From DASYTH01 sp035762905 (GTDB lineage: Bacteria > Actinomycetota > Actinomycetes > Mycobacteriales > Pseudonocardiaceae), in assembly GCF_035762905.1 (NCBI RefSeq), contig NZ_DASUCC010000077.1, forward strand, positions 62,001 through 126,000: a stretch of 64,000 bases of DNA, in the 5' to 3' direction. Positions within the stretch are counted from its first letter, which is position 1; every line of letters begins with the position of its first letter. The position numbers and the translations under genes are program-made. The notes under the pieces were generated by a model. It had not been told where the DNA came from. It saw only the letters and a list, made by a program, of their open reading frames with translations, and ran no database searches. Shown here one piece after another: positions 49,143 to 58,189 of the stretch.

Positions 49143-49172
49143 GGCCGGTGATCCGTCCGCGGGTCACCGGCC
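49143..49172 (+). promoter_or_regulatory. Intercistronic hairpin between the binding-protein and permease genes
   Basis: GGCCGGTGA and TCACCGGCC form a perfect 9-bp stem with a 12-nt loop, 9 bp after the binding-protein stop. Such hairpins often give the receptor mRNA higher abundance than the membrane genes through partial termination or mRNA protection. Confidence 0.6.
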
Positions 49173-49200
49173 ACCCGGCACCTCGGAGGCCGACCTCGCC

Positions 49201-50136
49201 ATGGGCAAGTTCATCGTCCGGCGGCTCGCCCAGGCCGTGCTGGTGATCATCGCGGCGATGCTGTTGCTGTTCCTCGCCCTGTTCACGCTCGGGGACCCGT
49301 TCGCGACCAGTGGCGACAAGGCGGTGCCGCCGGAGACCCAGGCGGCGCTGCGGGCGAAGTTCGGTCTGGACAAGCCGGTGCCGGTGCAGTTCCTGGTGTA
49401 CCTGAAGAACATGTTCACCGGCGACCTCGGCATCGACTTCGACCAGCGCCGGCCGGTGGCCGAGATGCTGGCCGCGGCGTTGCCCTACACCCTCCGGCTG
49501 GCCGCGGTCGCGATCGTCCTCGACATCCTGATCGGGGTCGTCTCCGGGGTCATCGCCGCGGTGTGGCGGTACTCCTTCGCCGACGTGCTGGTCACGATCC
49601 TGACCACGCTGGCGATCGGCGTGCCGACCTTCGTGATCGGCCTGACGCTCCGGAAGTATCTCAGTGGGGAGCTGTTCTTCCCCGCTGTGCCAAGGAGTGC
49701 GTTCGGTCCGGAGCCGTTCTGGCTGGCCGAGGTGCTGCTGCCGGCGATCACGCTGGCGATCGTCGACGCCGCGTTCATCGCCCGGCTGATGCGCGGCTCG
49801 ATGCTCGAGGTGATGCGGGCCGACTACATCCGCACCGCGCGGGCCAAGGGCCTGTCCGAGCGGAAGGTGATCGGCAAGCACGTCATGCGGAACTCGATCA
49901 TCCCGGTGGTGACCTACGTCGGCATCGGCATCGGCGTGCTGCTCGGCGGTGCGCTGATCACCGAGACCATCTTCCAGTACCAGGGCGTCGGTTACCTGCT
50001 GTACAAGGCGATCCTGAGCAACAACAACCCGGTGATCATGGCGGTGTGCGCGTTCGCGGTCATCGTGTTCGTGTTGCTCAGCCTGCTGGTCGACATCCTC
50101 TACGCCTTCCTCGATCCACGGATCAGGCTCAGCTGA
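49201..50136 (+). CDS. Peptide ABC transporter permease (DppB/OppB type)
   Basis: This 311-residue permease has six predicted helices. The N-terminus MGKFIVRRLAQAVLVIIAAM is typical of OppB. The EAA loop reads YIRTARAKGLSERKVIGKHV and the end is FVLLSLLVDILYAFLDPRIR. The ATG at 49201 has a CTCGGAGG site 11 nt upstream. It forms the translocation pore with the next gene. Confidence 0.92.
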   Translation: MGKFIVRRLAQAVLVIIAAMLLLFLALFTLGDPFATSGDKAVPPETQAALRAKFGLDKPVPVQFLVYLKNMFTGDLGIDFDQRRPVAEMLAAALPYTLRLAAVAIVLDILIGVVSGVIAAVWRYSFADVLVTILTTLAIGVPTFVIGLTLRKYLSGELFFPAVPRSAFGPEPFWLAEVLLPAITLAIVDAAFIARLMRGSMLEVMRADYIRTARAKGLSERKVIGKHVMRNSIIPVVTYVGIGIGVLLGGALITETIFQYQGVGYLLYKAILSNNNPVIMAVCAFAVIVFVLLSLLVDILYAFLDPRIRLS

Positions 50137-50149
50137 GCGAGGTGAGTTC

Positions 50150-51130
50150 GTGACGACGCCACCGGATCCGGCCGATCTGCGATTTCCGGCCGAGTCGATG
50201 CTGACCGAACCCGTGATGGGCGAGCAGATCCCGGTCGACGACGAGGTCACCGCGCGGCCGGGCAAACGCCGCTCCAACAGCCAGTTCCGGGACATCTGGT
50301 TGCGCTACCGGCGCAACAAGCTCGCCGTGGTCGGACTGGTCGTGGTCATCCTGCTGATCGTGACCGCGCTGCTCGCCCCGTTCATCACCCCGTACGACCC
50401 GAGGGAGCAGAACCTGCTCAACGCGATCGAACCGCCGAGTGCCGAGCACTGGTTCGGCACCGACGTGCTCGGTCGCGACCTGTTCTCGATGCTGCTCTAC
50501 GGCCTGCAGTTGGCCCTGCTGGTCGGCGTCCTCACCATGCTCGGCTCGCTGCTGATCGGGGTCACGATGGGTGCGATCGCCGGGTACCTCGGCCGGGCCT
50601 GGGACGGCGTGCTGATGCGGATCACCGACATCTTCCTGGCCTTCCCGTACCTGATCGGCGCGCTGGTGATCGTCCGGTCGCTGGATCCGGGGCGTACCAA
50701 GGGAGTCGGACCGGTGATCGTGGCGCTGGTGATCCTGGGCTGGACGACGACCGCCCGGCTGATGCGGGGGCAGGTGCTGGCGCTGCGCGAGTCGGAGTAC
50801 GTGGAGGCGGCCAGGTCGATCGGAGCGTCGAGCACCCGGATCGTGGTCCGGCACCTGCTGCCCAACGCGATCGCGCCGGTGCTGGTCTACGCGTTCACCA
50901 GCATCGGGGTGGCGGTGGTGGCCATGGCGTCGCTGTCCTTCCTCGGTGTCGGGGTGAGCATCGACACGCCGGAGTGGGGCCAGATGATCAGCCAGGGGTT
51001 CCGCAACTTCGGCGTGCCGAACACCAGCTTCCTGTGGGTCTTCCCGAGCATCGCGATCATCATCACCACCCTCGCGTTCGCCTTCGTCTCCGACGGGTTG
51101 CGCGACTCCCTCGACCCGAAGCTGCGCTAA
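50150..51130 (+). CDS. Peptide ABC transporter permease (DppC/OppC type)
   Basis: This 326-residue DppC-type permease has a cytoplasmic N-terminus of about 55 residues, then six helices (LAVVGLVVVILLIVTALLAP first). FGTDVLGRDLFSMLLYG is the usual OppC signature, and the EAA loop is YVEAARSIGASSTRIVVRHL. The GTG at 50150 follows GAGGTGAG. It pairs with the preceding permease, 13 bp upstream. Confidence 0.92.
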   Translation: MTTPPDPADLRFPAESMLTEPVMGEQIPVDDEVTARPGKRRSNSQFRDIWLRYRRNKLAVVGLVVVILLIVTALLAPFITPYDPREQNLLNAIEPPSAEHWFGTDVLGRDLFSMLLYGLQLALLVGVLTMLGSLLIGVTMGAIAGYLGRAWDGVLMRITDIFLAFPYLIGALVIVRSLDPGRTKGVGPVIVALVILGWTTTARLMRGQVLALRESEYVEAARSIGASSTRIVVRHLLPNAIAPVLVYAFTSIGVAVVAMASLSFLGVGVSIDTPEWGQMISQGFRNFGVPNTSFLWVFPSIAIIITTLAFAFVSDGLRDSLDPKLR

Positions 51131-51143
51131 GGAGACCGCCCGC

Positions 51144-52184
51144 ATGGTCAGGGCGCACGACATCGACCTGGACACCTCGGCCCCGCTGCTCGAGGTGCGG
51201 GATCTGCGCGTGCACTTCGTCACCGACCGCGGCACGGTCAAGGCGGTGGACGGGGTGAGCTGGATGGTCGGCGAGGGCGAGACGCTGGCCATCGTGGGCG
51301 AGTCGGGGTCCGGCAAGTCGGTGTCCGCCATGACGATTCTCGGGCTGATCCAGAGCCCGCCCGCGGTCTTCCCCACCGGGGACATCATGCTGCGCGGCCG
51401 GTCGCTGATGAAGATGCCGGAGAAGCAGCAGCGCCGGTTGCGTGGCAAGGAGATCGCGATGATCTTCCAGGATCCGCTCACCGCGCTGAACCCGGTGTTC
51501 CGGATCGGCGACCAGATCGCCGAGATGGTGCGCACCCATCAGAAGGTCAGCAGGGCGGTGGCCCGCAGGCGGGCCCTGGATCTGCTCGGCGAGGTGGGCA
51601 TCCCCAACCCGCCGGTGCGGCTCAACCAGTACCCGCACGAGTTCTCCGGCGGGATGCGGCAGCGCGCGATGATCGCCATGGCGCTGGCCAACGACCCGCA
51701 GGTGCTGCTGGCCGACGAGCCGACCACCGCGCTGGACGTGACCGTGCAGGCGCAGATCATGGCGCTGCTGGAGAAGTTGCAGCAGGACCGGAACACCGCG
51801 ATCGTGCTGATCACGCACGACCTCGGGGTGGTGGCCAGCCACGCGGACCGGATCAACGTGATGTACGCCGGCCGGATCGTCGAGACCGGCAGCACCGACG
51901 AGATCTTCTACCAGCCGCGGCACGCCTACACCTTCGGCCTGCTGTCCAGCCTGGCCCGGATGGACCACCGCCGGCAGGAGCGGCTGACCCCGATCAAGGG
52001 GGTGCCGCCGAGCCTGGCCAACGTGCCGAAGGGCTGCCCGTTCCACCCGCGCTGCCGGTTCGCCACCGACGAGTGCGTGGCGGCGGTGCCGCCGCTGGAA
52101 CCGGTGGCCGGCGCCGGGCATCTGGCCGCCTGCGTGCACAGCGACCGGGTCGGCATGGCCAACGACGAGAGGCTGGCGCTATGA
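51144..52184 (+). CDS. Peptide ABC transporter ATP-binding protein (DppD/OppD type)
   Basis: The ATPase has 346 residues: Walker A IVGESGSGKSVSAMTILGLI, Q-loop MIFQDPLTALNPVFRIGDQI, signature FSGGMRQRAMIAMAL, Walker B LLADEPTTALDVTVQAQIM, and the C-terminal oligopeptide-transporter extension with a cysteine cluster (GCPFHPRCRF and later cysteines). The start follows AAGGAG in the 13-bp spacer. The stop overlaps the next ATG by 4 nt. Confidence 0.93.
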   Translation: MVRAHDIDLDTSAPLLEVRDLRVHFVTDRGTVKAVDGVSWMVGEGETLAIVGESGSGKSVSAMTILGLIQSPPAVFPTGDIMLRGRSLMKMPEKQQRRLRGKEIAMIFQDPLTALNPVFRIGDQIAEMVRTHQKVSRAVARRRALDLLGEVGIPNPPVRLNQYPHEFSGGMRQRAMIAMALANDPQVLLADEPTTALDVTVQAQIMALLEKLQQDRNTAIVLITHDLGVVASHADRINVMYAGRIVETGSTDEIFYQPRHAYTFGLLSSLARMDHRRQERLTPIKGVPPSLANVPKGCPFHPRCRFATDECVAAVPPLEPVAGAGHLAACVHSDRVGMANDERLAL

Positions 52185-53206
52185 CCCGGGCCGAGGTGCC
52201 GATGCTCGAGGTCGCCAATCTGGTCAAGCACTTCCCGATCCGCAGCGGCATCTTCATCAAGCGCACGGTCGGCCAGGTCCAGGCCGTGGACGGCGTGTCC
52301 TTCACTGTCTACAAAGGACAGACGGTCGCCCTGGTCGGCGAGTCCGGGTGCGGCAAGTCGACCACCGCGCGGGCCATCCTCCGGCTGACCGAACCGACCT
52401 CCGGCCGGGTCGTCCTGGACGGAGTCGAGGTTCTCAAGCTGGGCAAGGAGAACCTGCGCCGGGCCCGCCGGGACATGCAGATCATCTTCCAGGACCCGTA
52501 CGCCTCGCTGAACCCGCGGATGACCATCCGGCAGATCCTGTCCGAGAAGTACCAGCTGATGGGCACCCCGGTCACCCGGTCCACGATCTCCGACCTGCTG
52601 GACACCGTCGGCCTGGCCGAGGAGTACGCCGACCGCTACCCGCACGAGTTCTCCGGCGGCCAGCGCCAGCGGGTCGGCATCGCCCGGGCGATCGCGCTCA
52701 ACCCCAAGTTCGTCGTGCTGGACGAGCCGGTCTCCGCGCTGGACGTGTCCATCCAGGCCCAGATCGTCAACCTGCTCGAGGATCTGCAGGACGAGCTCGG
52801 GCTGACCTACCTGTTCATCGCGCACGACCTGTCGGTGGTCCGGCACATCTCGGACCGGGTCGCGGTGATGTACCTGGGCGGGATCGTGGAGATCGCCGAC
52901 CGGGACGACCTGTTCGACCGCCCGTACCATCCCTACACCCAGGCGCTGATCTCGGCGGTGCCGATCCCGGACCCGCGGGTGGAACGGGCCAGGGAGACCA
53001 TCGTGCTGCGCGGCGACGTGCCCAACCCGGCCAACCCGCCGTCGGGCTGCCGGTTCCGCACCCGCTGCTGGAAGTTCGAGCAGCTGACCGAGGCCGAGCG
53101 GATGGTGTGCGTCGAGCACCGTCCGGCGCTGGCCGAGGTGCCCGGCGGCACCGGCCACCGGGCCGCCTGCCACTACGCCGCCGTGCGCGAAGTGGTGCGC
53201 GCCTAG
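52181..53206 (+). CDS. Peptide ABC transporter ATP-binding protein (DppF/OppF type)
   Basis: The second ATPase has 341 residues: Walker A LVGESGCGKSTTARAILRL, signature FSGGQRQRVGIARAIALNP, Walker B FVVLDEPVSALDVSIQAQI, and the Cys-containing C-terminal extension (SGCRFRTRCWKFEQL). The ATG at 52181 overlaps the preceding stop (ATGA), so the earlier in-frame codons are not used. It completes the importer. Confidence 0.93.
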   Translation: MTRAEVPMLEVANLVKHFPIRSGIFIKRTVGQVQAVDGVSFTVYKGQTVALVGESGCGKSTTARAILRLTEPTSGRVVLDGVEVLKLGKENLRRARRDMQIIFQDPYASLNPRMTIRQILSEKYQLMGTPVTRSTISDLLDTVGLAEEYADRYPHEFSGGQRQRVGIARAIALNPKFVVLDEPVSALDVSIQAQIVNLLEDLQDELGLTYLFIAHDLSVVRHISDRVAVMYLGGIVEIADRDDLFDRPYHPYTQALISAVPIPDPRVERARETIVLRGDVPNPANPPSGCRFRTRCWKFEQLTEAERMVCVEHRPALAEVPGGTGHRAACHYAAVREVVRA

Positions 53207-53210
53207 CCAT

Positions 53211-53216
53211 TACGCT
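53211..53216 (+). promoter_or_regulatory. Probable -10 element (TACGCT) of mshB
   Basis: TACGCT ends 6 nt before the mshB GTG and starts 4 nt after the dppF-like stop, giving mshB its own leaderless transcript. Confidence 0.5.
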
Positions 53217-53222
53217 CATCGG

Positions 53223-54071
53223 GTGACCCTGACCGCCCCGTCCCGGATGCTGCTGGTGCACGCACATCCGGACGACGAGAGCCTGTGGACCGGGGGCACC
53301 ATCGCCCGGTACGCGGCCGCCGGGGTGGCGGTCACGCTGGTCACCTGCACGCTGGGCGAGGAGGGCGAGGTCATCCCGGAGTCGCTTTCCGGTCTGGCCG
53401 TCGGCGCGGCCGACCAGCTCGGCGGGTACCGGGTCGGCGAGCTGCGGGCCGCGTGCGCCGCGCTCGGCCTGTCCGACCAGCGCTACCTCGGCGGGATCGG
53501 CCGGTGGCGGGACTCGGGGATGGCCGGCACCTCGGCCAACGCCCACCCGCGCGCGTTCGCCGCGGGCGACCGGGACGAGCAGACCGCCGCGCTGGCCGGC
53601 GTGCTGGCCGAGGTGCGGCCGCAGGTGGTGGTCAGCTACGGGCCGGACGGCGGCTACGGGCACCCCGACCACATCCGCGCGCACGAGATCACCATGGCGG
53701 GCAGCGCCGCCGCTTCCGGCGTGGACCGGGTGTTCTACACGGTCAACTCGCGCCGGGCCACCGAGGACGGGATCGCAGCGCTCGGCCGGATGGCCGGGCT
53801 GCCCTACCGGTTGCCCGCGCCGGGCGAGCTGCCGGTGACCGACGACGCGGAGATCACCACCGCCATCCCGGTGGCCGAGTCGCTGCCGGCCAAGCTGGGC
53901 GCGATGCGGGCGCACGCCACCCAGGTCAGCGTGTGGCAGGGCGGCGACGGCGAGTACGGCTACGCCTTGTCCAACGGGATCGCCCAGCCGGTGGTGGCCG
54001 AGGAGTACTACGTGCTGGCCCGCGGCGACGCGACCGGCGCCGGAACCGACCTGTTCGGCGGGCTCGGATGA
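53223..54071 (+). CDS. mshB: N-acetyl-1-D-myo-inositol-2-amino-2-deoxy-glucopyranoside deacetylase MshB
   Basis: This 282-residue zinc deacetylase of mycothiol synthesis removes the acetyl group from GlcNAc-Ins. The zinc/catalytic motif LLVHAHPDDESLWTGGTIA is near 10-28, and the second histidine motif YGPDGGYGHPDHIRAHE near 139-155. Mycothiol is the main low-molecular-weight thiol of actinobacteria. The GTG at 53223 matches the family start. Its stop overlaps the next ATG by 4 nt, as in the Rv1170-Rv1171 pair. Confidence 0.94.
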   Translation: MTLTAPSRMLLVHAHPDDESLWTGGTIARYAAAGVAVTLVTCTLGEEGEVIPESLSGLAVGAADQLGGYRVGELRAACAALGLSDQRYLGGIGRWRDSGMAGTSANAHPRAFAAGDRDEQTAALAGVLAEVRPQVVVSYGPDGGYGHPDHIRAHEITMAGSAAASGVDRVFYTVNSRRATEDGIAALGRMAGLPYRLPAPGELPVTDDAEITTAIPVAESLPAKLGAMRAHATQVSVWQGGDGEYGYALSNGIAQPVVAEEYYVLARGDATGAGTDLFGGLG

Positions 54072-54469
54072 GCGCGAGCGAACCATCGGGTACCGCCATG
54101 AAGGTTCGGGATCGGCTGTTTCTGCTGGTACTGCTGGTGGACAGCGCGGTGCTCGCCGCGCTCGAGCTGCTCTACCTGCCGCTGCGCTTCGACGGCGCCC
54201 TGCTGCCCGACCTCGGCGGGGTGCCGCTGCCGGTCTCGGCGCTGCTGGCCGCGTTCACCCTGCCGGTGCTGGTGCTGTTGGCCGGCCGGATCTCGCCGCG
54301 GACCGTCGTGGCCGCCTCGCCGCTGCTGGTGTGGCTGCTCTGTGTCGGGGTGTTCGGCCTGGCCGGACCCGGCGGCGACCGGGTGCTCGCCGAGGACTGG
54401 CGGGCGTTGTTGCTGCTGGCCGGCGGGGCGCTGCCGGCGGCGTTCACGCTCGGCGGGGTGCGCTCCTGA
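54068..54469 (+). CDS. Small membrane protein following mshB (Rv1171-like)
   Basis: This 133-residue protein has four predicted helices (LFLLVLLVDSAVLAALELL, VSALLAAFTLPVLVLLAG, AASPLLVWLLCVGVFGLAG and ALLLLAGGALPAAF). The function is unknown. Coupled translation with mshB (ATGA overlap) and the same order in M. tuberculosis suggest a conserved but uncharacterised link to the mycothiol locus. Confidence 0.78.
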   Translation: MSASEPSGTAMKVRDRLFLLVLLVDSAVLAALELLYLPLRFDGALLPDLGGVPLPVSALLAAFTLPVLVLLAGRISPRTVVAASPLLVWLLCVGVFGLAGPGGDRVLAEDWRALLLLAGGALPAAFTLGGVRS

Positions 54470-54630
54470 CCCGGCGCCGGGCCACGACCGAAACCCGAGC
54501 TTCCACCTGCTGAGATCGTGTGAGGTGTGCGGCACCCGGGCTGGGTCATCGGCTATTCAGAGGGATACTAGGCGCAGCCGGTAATCTTCCCGCCTGCACG
54601 CCAACGTGAAAAAGGAGCAGGAGAAGCGCA

Positions 54631-54960
54631 GTGACCTATGTGATCGCCGAGCCCTGCGTCGACGTGCTCGACAAGGCATGCATCGAAGAGTGCCCGGTCG
54701 ACTGCATCTACGAGGGGGACCGGATGCTCTACATCCACCCCGACGAGTGTGTCGACTGCGGCGCTTGTGAGCCGGTCTGCCCGGTTGAGGCCATCTACTA
54801 CGAGGACGACGTGCCCGATCAGTGGAAGGACTACACCAAGGCCAACGTCGACTTCTTCAACGAGCTCGGTTCGCCGGGCGGCGCGGCCAAGGTGGGCAAG
54901 GTGAGTGCGGACCCACCGCTGATCAAGGACCTGCCGCCGATGAACCAGGACCACGCTTGA
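54631..54960 (+). CDS. fdxA: 7Fe ferredoxin
   Basis: This 109-residue ferredoxin has two cluster motifs: CVDVLDKACIEECPVDC near the N-terminus (3Fe-4S and shared 4Fe ligand) and CVDCGACEPVCPVEAI (4Fe-4S). A C-terminal extension is typical of actinobacterial 7Fe ferredoxins. It carries electrons to P450s or reductases. The GTG at 54631 follows AAGGAGCAGGAG. It matches fdxC of the M. tuberculosis locus. Its stop overlaps the dapC TTG start by 4 nt. Confidence 0.95.
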   Translation: MTYVIAEPCVDVLDKACIEECPVDCIYEGDRMLYIHPDECVDCGACEPVCPVEAIYYEDDVPDQWKDYTKANVDFFNELGSPGGAAKVGKVSADPPLIKDLPPMNQDHA

Positions 54961-56060
54961 TCCCACGCCGGGGGGCCGCGCTGCCGGACTACCCGTGGGA
55001 CACCCTGGCCGAGCACTCGGCGCGGGCCGCGGCGCACCCGGACGGGCTGGTCAACCTGTCCATCGGGACGCCGGTGGACCCGGTGCCGTCGGTCATCCAG
55101 GCCGCGCTGGCCGCGGCCGCGGACGCACCCGGGTATCCGGCCACGCACGGCACGCCGGAACTGCGCAAGGCGGCGGTCGACGCCCTGCGCCGGCGGCACG
55201 GCGTCGAGGGGGTCGAGCCGGACGCGGTCCTGCCCACCATCGGATCCAAGGAACTGGTCGCCTGGCTGCCCACCCTGCTCGGGGTCGGGCCCGGCGACGT
55301 CGTGGTGCTTCCCGAACTGGCCTACCCGACCTACGACGTCGGGGTTCGGCTGGCCGGCGCCGAACCGGTGCGCGCGGACGGCCTGCTCGCGCTCGGCCCG
55401 GCCCGGCCGGTGCTGGTGTGGCTGAACTCCCCGGGCAACCCGACCGGCCGGGTGCTGCCAGCCGAGCACCTGCGCAAGGTGCTCGCCTGGGCCCGGGAAC
55501 GCGACGCCGTGGTGGTGTCCGACGAGTGCTACCTGACCCTGGGCTGGGAGACCGAGCCGGTCTCGATCCTGCACCCGTCGGTCTGCGGCGGAGTGTTCGA
55601 CGGGCTGCTCGCCGTGCACTCGCTGTCCAAGTGCTCCAACCTGGCCGGCTACCGGGCCGGCTTCGTCACCGGTGACCCGACCCTGGTCGCCGCGCTGCTC
55701 GCGGTGCGCCGGCACGCCGGGATGATCGTCCCGCGCCCGGTGCAGGCGGCCATGACCGCGGCGCTGTCCGACGACTCCCACGTCGCCGAGCAGCGGGCCC
55801 GGTTCGCCGCCCGCCGGTCCGTGCTGCGCGCCGCGCTCACCCGTGCCGGTTTCCGGATCGACCATTCCGAGGCCGGCCTGTACCTGTGGGCCACCCGCGA
55901 CGAGGACGCCTGGGACACCGTCGGCTGGCTGGCCGAGCGCGGCATCCTGGTCGCCCCCGGCACCTTCTACGGCCGCACCGGCGGCCGGCACGTGCGCATC
56001 GCCCTCACCGCCCCCGACGACCGCATCGCCGCCGCGCTGACCCGCCTCTCCGGGATTTAA
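54957..56060 (+). CDS. dapC: Succinyldiaminopimelate transaminase
   Basis: This 367-residue fold-type-I PLP aminotransferase of lysine/diaminopimelate synthesis has VNLSIGTPVDPVPSVIQAAL near the start, LNSPGNPTGRVLP, VVVSDECYLTLGW, and the PLP lysine in HSLSKCSNLAGYRAGF near 225. The start is a TTG at 54957 within the ferredoxin stop (TTGA), chosen because the ferredoxin coding region is certain and family similarity begins at RRGAALPDYPWD. The DAP-pathway genes dapD and dapE are nearby. Confidence 0.9.
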   Translation: MIPRRGAALPDYPWDTLAEHSARAAAHPDGLVNLSIGTPVDPVPSVIQAALAAAADAPGYPATHGTPELRKAAVDALRRRHGVEGVEPDAVLPTIGSKELVAWLPTLLGVGPGDVVVLPELAYPTYDVGVRLAGAEPVRADGLLALGPARPVLVWLNSPGNPTGRVLPAEHLRKVLAWARERDAVVVSDECYLTLGWETEPVSILHPSVCGGVFDGLLAVHSLSKCSNLAGYRAGFVTGDPTLVAALLAVRRHAGMIVPRPVQAAMTAALSDDSHVAEQRARFAARRSVLRAALTRAGFRIDHSEAGLYLWATRDEDAWDTVGWLAERGILVAPGTFYGRTGGRHVRIALTAPDDRIAAALTRLSGI

Positions 56061-56186
56061 CTGCTGTTGTTGCGTTCCAGCCGGTGGTGCGGTTGGCGGG
56101 GTGATGGTGGCTGGGTTGCGTCACGGTGCCCCTGAGGTTGCTTTGGTATGGCCGAGACTTTTCTCAGTGATCCACTGTGGCGGGCT

Positions 56187-57158
56187 CTAAGCGTTCAGGA
56201 GGGCGTGGGCTGTTGCTTCGACCTCGGCCATCGCGGCGCGCCAGCGGGCCCGGCAGTCGGCGCGGCGGGCGCGTTCGCGTTCCACCAGGCGGCCGGCGAC
56301 GAACGCGGCCTGCGGGTCGGGGCCTAGTTCGGCCAGTAGGCGGCGGATCTGCTGCTCGGCCACGCAGGCGTCCTGGTGGTCGCCGAGTATGTCCTGCAGC
56401 CGTTTGGTCGCCTTGATCACCGCCTGTATTGGTTGGCCGGCGGTGGGCACGGCCAGCTCGGCGGCGTAGCGCAGCCGCTTGCCGTGGATGCGCAGCTCGT
56501 GCAGGTCGTCGTCGGGCGGGTCCGCGCCGAGCGCGGCGGCGGCCCGGCTGAGCCTGCGGTACGGCTTGCGCACCACGTCGATCATGGCCGGCTCCGGCTC
56601 GTCGCGCGGTGCCGGCACGCCGGCCGGCGCCGGCTCGGAGCGCGCGGCGGCGGCGAGCGCGGTGAGCAGGCCGCGGTACCGCGGCTCGCGCAGCGCGGCG
56701 AGCAGGGCGGTGCGGGCCGTGCGCCGGGCGGCCCGTAGGCCGAGCAGCAGCCGTTCGGCCGCCTCCCGCTCGTTCGGCGGGAAGTCCTCGGCCAGCCCGC
56801 GCAGGTGCTCGAGCTGCACATCCAGGTCCCGCACCGCGCCGAGCACGCCGCCGAGCCAGCGCAGCCCGTCCGGCAGCGTGGCGGCCGGCTCGCCCAGGTC
56901 CGCGCCGCCGGCCTTGAGCGCCGCCCGGATCCGCCGCACGGCCACCCGCATCTGGTGCACGCCCTCGGGATCGGTGCCGGTCCTGGCGATCGCCTCGTGC
57001 TCGAGCAGCGCGCGGATCTGCTCGTCCAGCCGGGCGCGCACGTGCACCGCGGGCGGGTCGGCCGGGTCGGCCCGGCGCGGTGACTCGTCGAGTCCTAAGT
57101 CGACAGGACGCGGGGTTGCCGGCTGCTCCGCCGAGGCGGCCGTCGCTGTCGGGGCCAT
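56187..57158 (-). CDS. CHAD domain protein
   Basis: This 323-residue helical CHAD-domain protein has the conserved histidine segments EGVHQMRVAVRRIRAALK near 65-82 and DDLHELRIHGKRLRYAAEL near 220-238, both strongly basic. CHAD domains bind polyphosphate. No CYTH phosphatase domain or ppk gene is adjacent. The first ~45 residues are disordered. The ATG at 57158 follows TACCAT by 6 nt. The gene is 39 bp downstream of dapD on the same strand. Confidence 0.87.
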   Translation of the reverse strand: MAPTATAASAEQPATPRPVDLGLDESPRRADPADPPAVHVRARLDEQIRALLEHEAIARTGTDPEGVHQMRVAVRRIRAALKAGGADLGEPAATLPDGLRWLGGVLGAVRDLDVQLEHLRGLAEDFPPNEREAAERLLLGLRAARRTARTALLAALREPRYRGLLTALAAAARSEPAPAGVPAPRDEPEPAMIDVVRKPYRRLSRAAAALGADPPDDDLHELRIHGKRLRYAAELAVPTAGQPIQAVIKATKRLQDILGDHQDACVAEQQIRRLLAELGPDPQAAFVAGRLVERERARRADCRARWRAAMAEVEATAHALLNA

Positions 57159-57164
57159 TTTCCC

Positions 57165-57170
57165 ATGGTA
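57165..57170 (-). promoter_or_regulatory. Probable -10 element (TACCAT) of the CHAD gene
   Basis: On the minus strand TACCAT, GGGAAA and the ATG follow each other, the 6-nt leaderless spacing. Confidence 0.5.
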
Positions 57171-57197
57171 TGTGACCCGAAGGTGCCGTGAAACGGC

Positions 57198-58175
57198 TCA
57201 ATCGTTGGCGTGCAGTGCGGCGTTGAGCTCGATGCCGGTGCCGCCGTGGCCCCGCGCCTCGACCGCGCCGGTGGTGGAGTTGCGCAGGAACAGCAACCCG
57301 GACCGGCCGGACAGCTCCCGGGCCTTGACCACCGTCCCGTCCGGCAACGTGACCTTGGTGCCGGCGGTGACGTACAGCCCGGCCTCCACGATGCAGTCGT
57401 CGCCGAGCGAGATGCCGATCCCGGCGTTCGCCCCGACCAGGCAGCCCTTGCCGATGGTGATCGTCTCCCGGCCGCCGCCGGACAGCGTGCCCATGATCGA
57501 CGCGCCGCCGCCGATGTCCGAGCCGTCCGACACCACGACGCCCTGGGAGATCCGACCCTCCACCATGGACGCGCCGAGCGTGCCGGCGTTGAAGTTGACG
57601 AAGCCCTCGTGCATCACCGTGGTGCCGGCGGCCAGGTGCGCGCCCAGCCGCACCCGGTCGGCGTCGGCGATCCGCACGCCGGACGGCACCACGTAGTCGA
57701 CCATCCGCGGGATCTTGTCCACCAGGTGCACGGTCACCGCCCCGCCGGCCCGCAGCCGCATCCTGGTCGCCTCGAACCCCTCCACCGGGCACGGACCGCG
57801 ATTGGTCCACACCACATTGGCGAGCAGCCCGAACAGCCCGTCGAGGCTGAGCCCGTTCGGCTGGACCAGCCGGGTGGACAGCAGGTGCAGCCGCAGGTAC
57901 ACGTCGTAGGCGTCCACCGGGGCGCCGGCCAGCCGGGTGATCCCGGTGCGCACCGGGATGACCTCCACCCGCCGCGCCGGATCGGGCCCGAGCAACGCGG
58001 ACACCTCCGGCCCGAGCTCGTCGGCCGCCTCCTGCTCGGACAGATCCTGGGTCCCCGGCGTCACCGCCGACCCCAACCGCGGCCGCGGAAACCAGGCGTC
58101 CAGCACCGTCCCGTCCTCGGTCACCGTCGCCAACCCGACACCCACCGCGCCGGTCGTCTCAAGACTGCTGCTCAC
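57198..58175 (-). CDS. dapD: 2,3,4,5-tetrahydropyridine-2,6-dicarboxylate N-succinyltransferase
   Basis: This 325-residue actinobacterial-type DapD transfers succinyl from succinyl-CoA to tetrahydrodipicolinate. The left-handed beta-helix hexapeptide region spans about 170-270 (GASMVEGRISQGVVVSDGSD, IGGGASIMGTLSGGG, IGKGCLVGANAGIGISLGDD). The GTG at 58175 is 6 nt after TAGATT. It is divergent from dapE, but a toxin-antitoxin pair lies between them. Confidence 0.93.
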   Translation of the reverse strand: MSSSLETTGAVGVGLATVTEDGTVLDAWFPRPRLGSAVTPGTQDLSEQEAADELGPEVSALLGPDPARRVEVIPVRTGITRLAGAPVDAYDVYLRLHLLSTRLVQPNGLSLDGLFGLLANVVWTNRGPCPVEGFEATRMRLRAGGAVTVHLVDKIPRMVDYVVPSGVRIADADRVRLGAHLAAGTTVMHEGFVNFNAGTLGASMVEGRISQGVVVSDGSDIGGGASIMGTLSGGGRETITIGKGCLVGANAGIGISLGDDCIVEAGLYVTAGTKVTLPDGTVVKARELSGRSGLLFLRNSTTGAVEARGHGGTGIELNAALHAND

Positions 58176-58181
58176 ACCGCA

Positions 58182-58187
58182 AATCTA
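58182..58187 (-). promoter_or_regulatory. Probable -10 element (TAGATT) of dapD
   Basis: TAGATT on the minus strand ends 6 nt before the dapD GTG and lies 3 bp past the stop of the PIN toxin gene. Confidence 0.5.
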
Positions 58188-58189
58188 AA

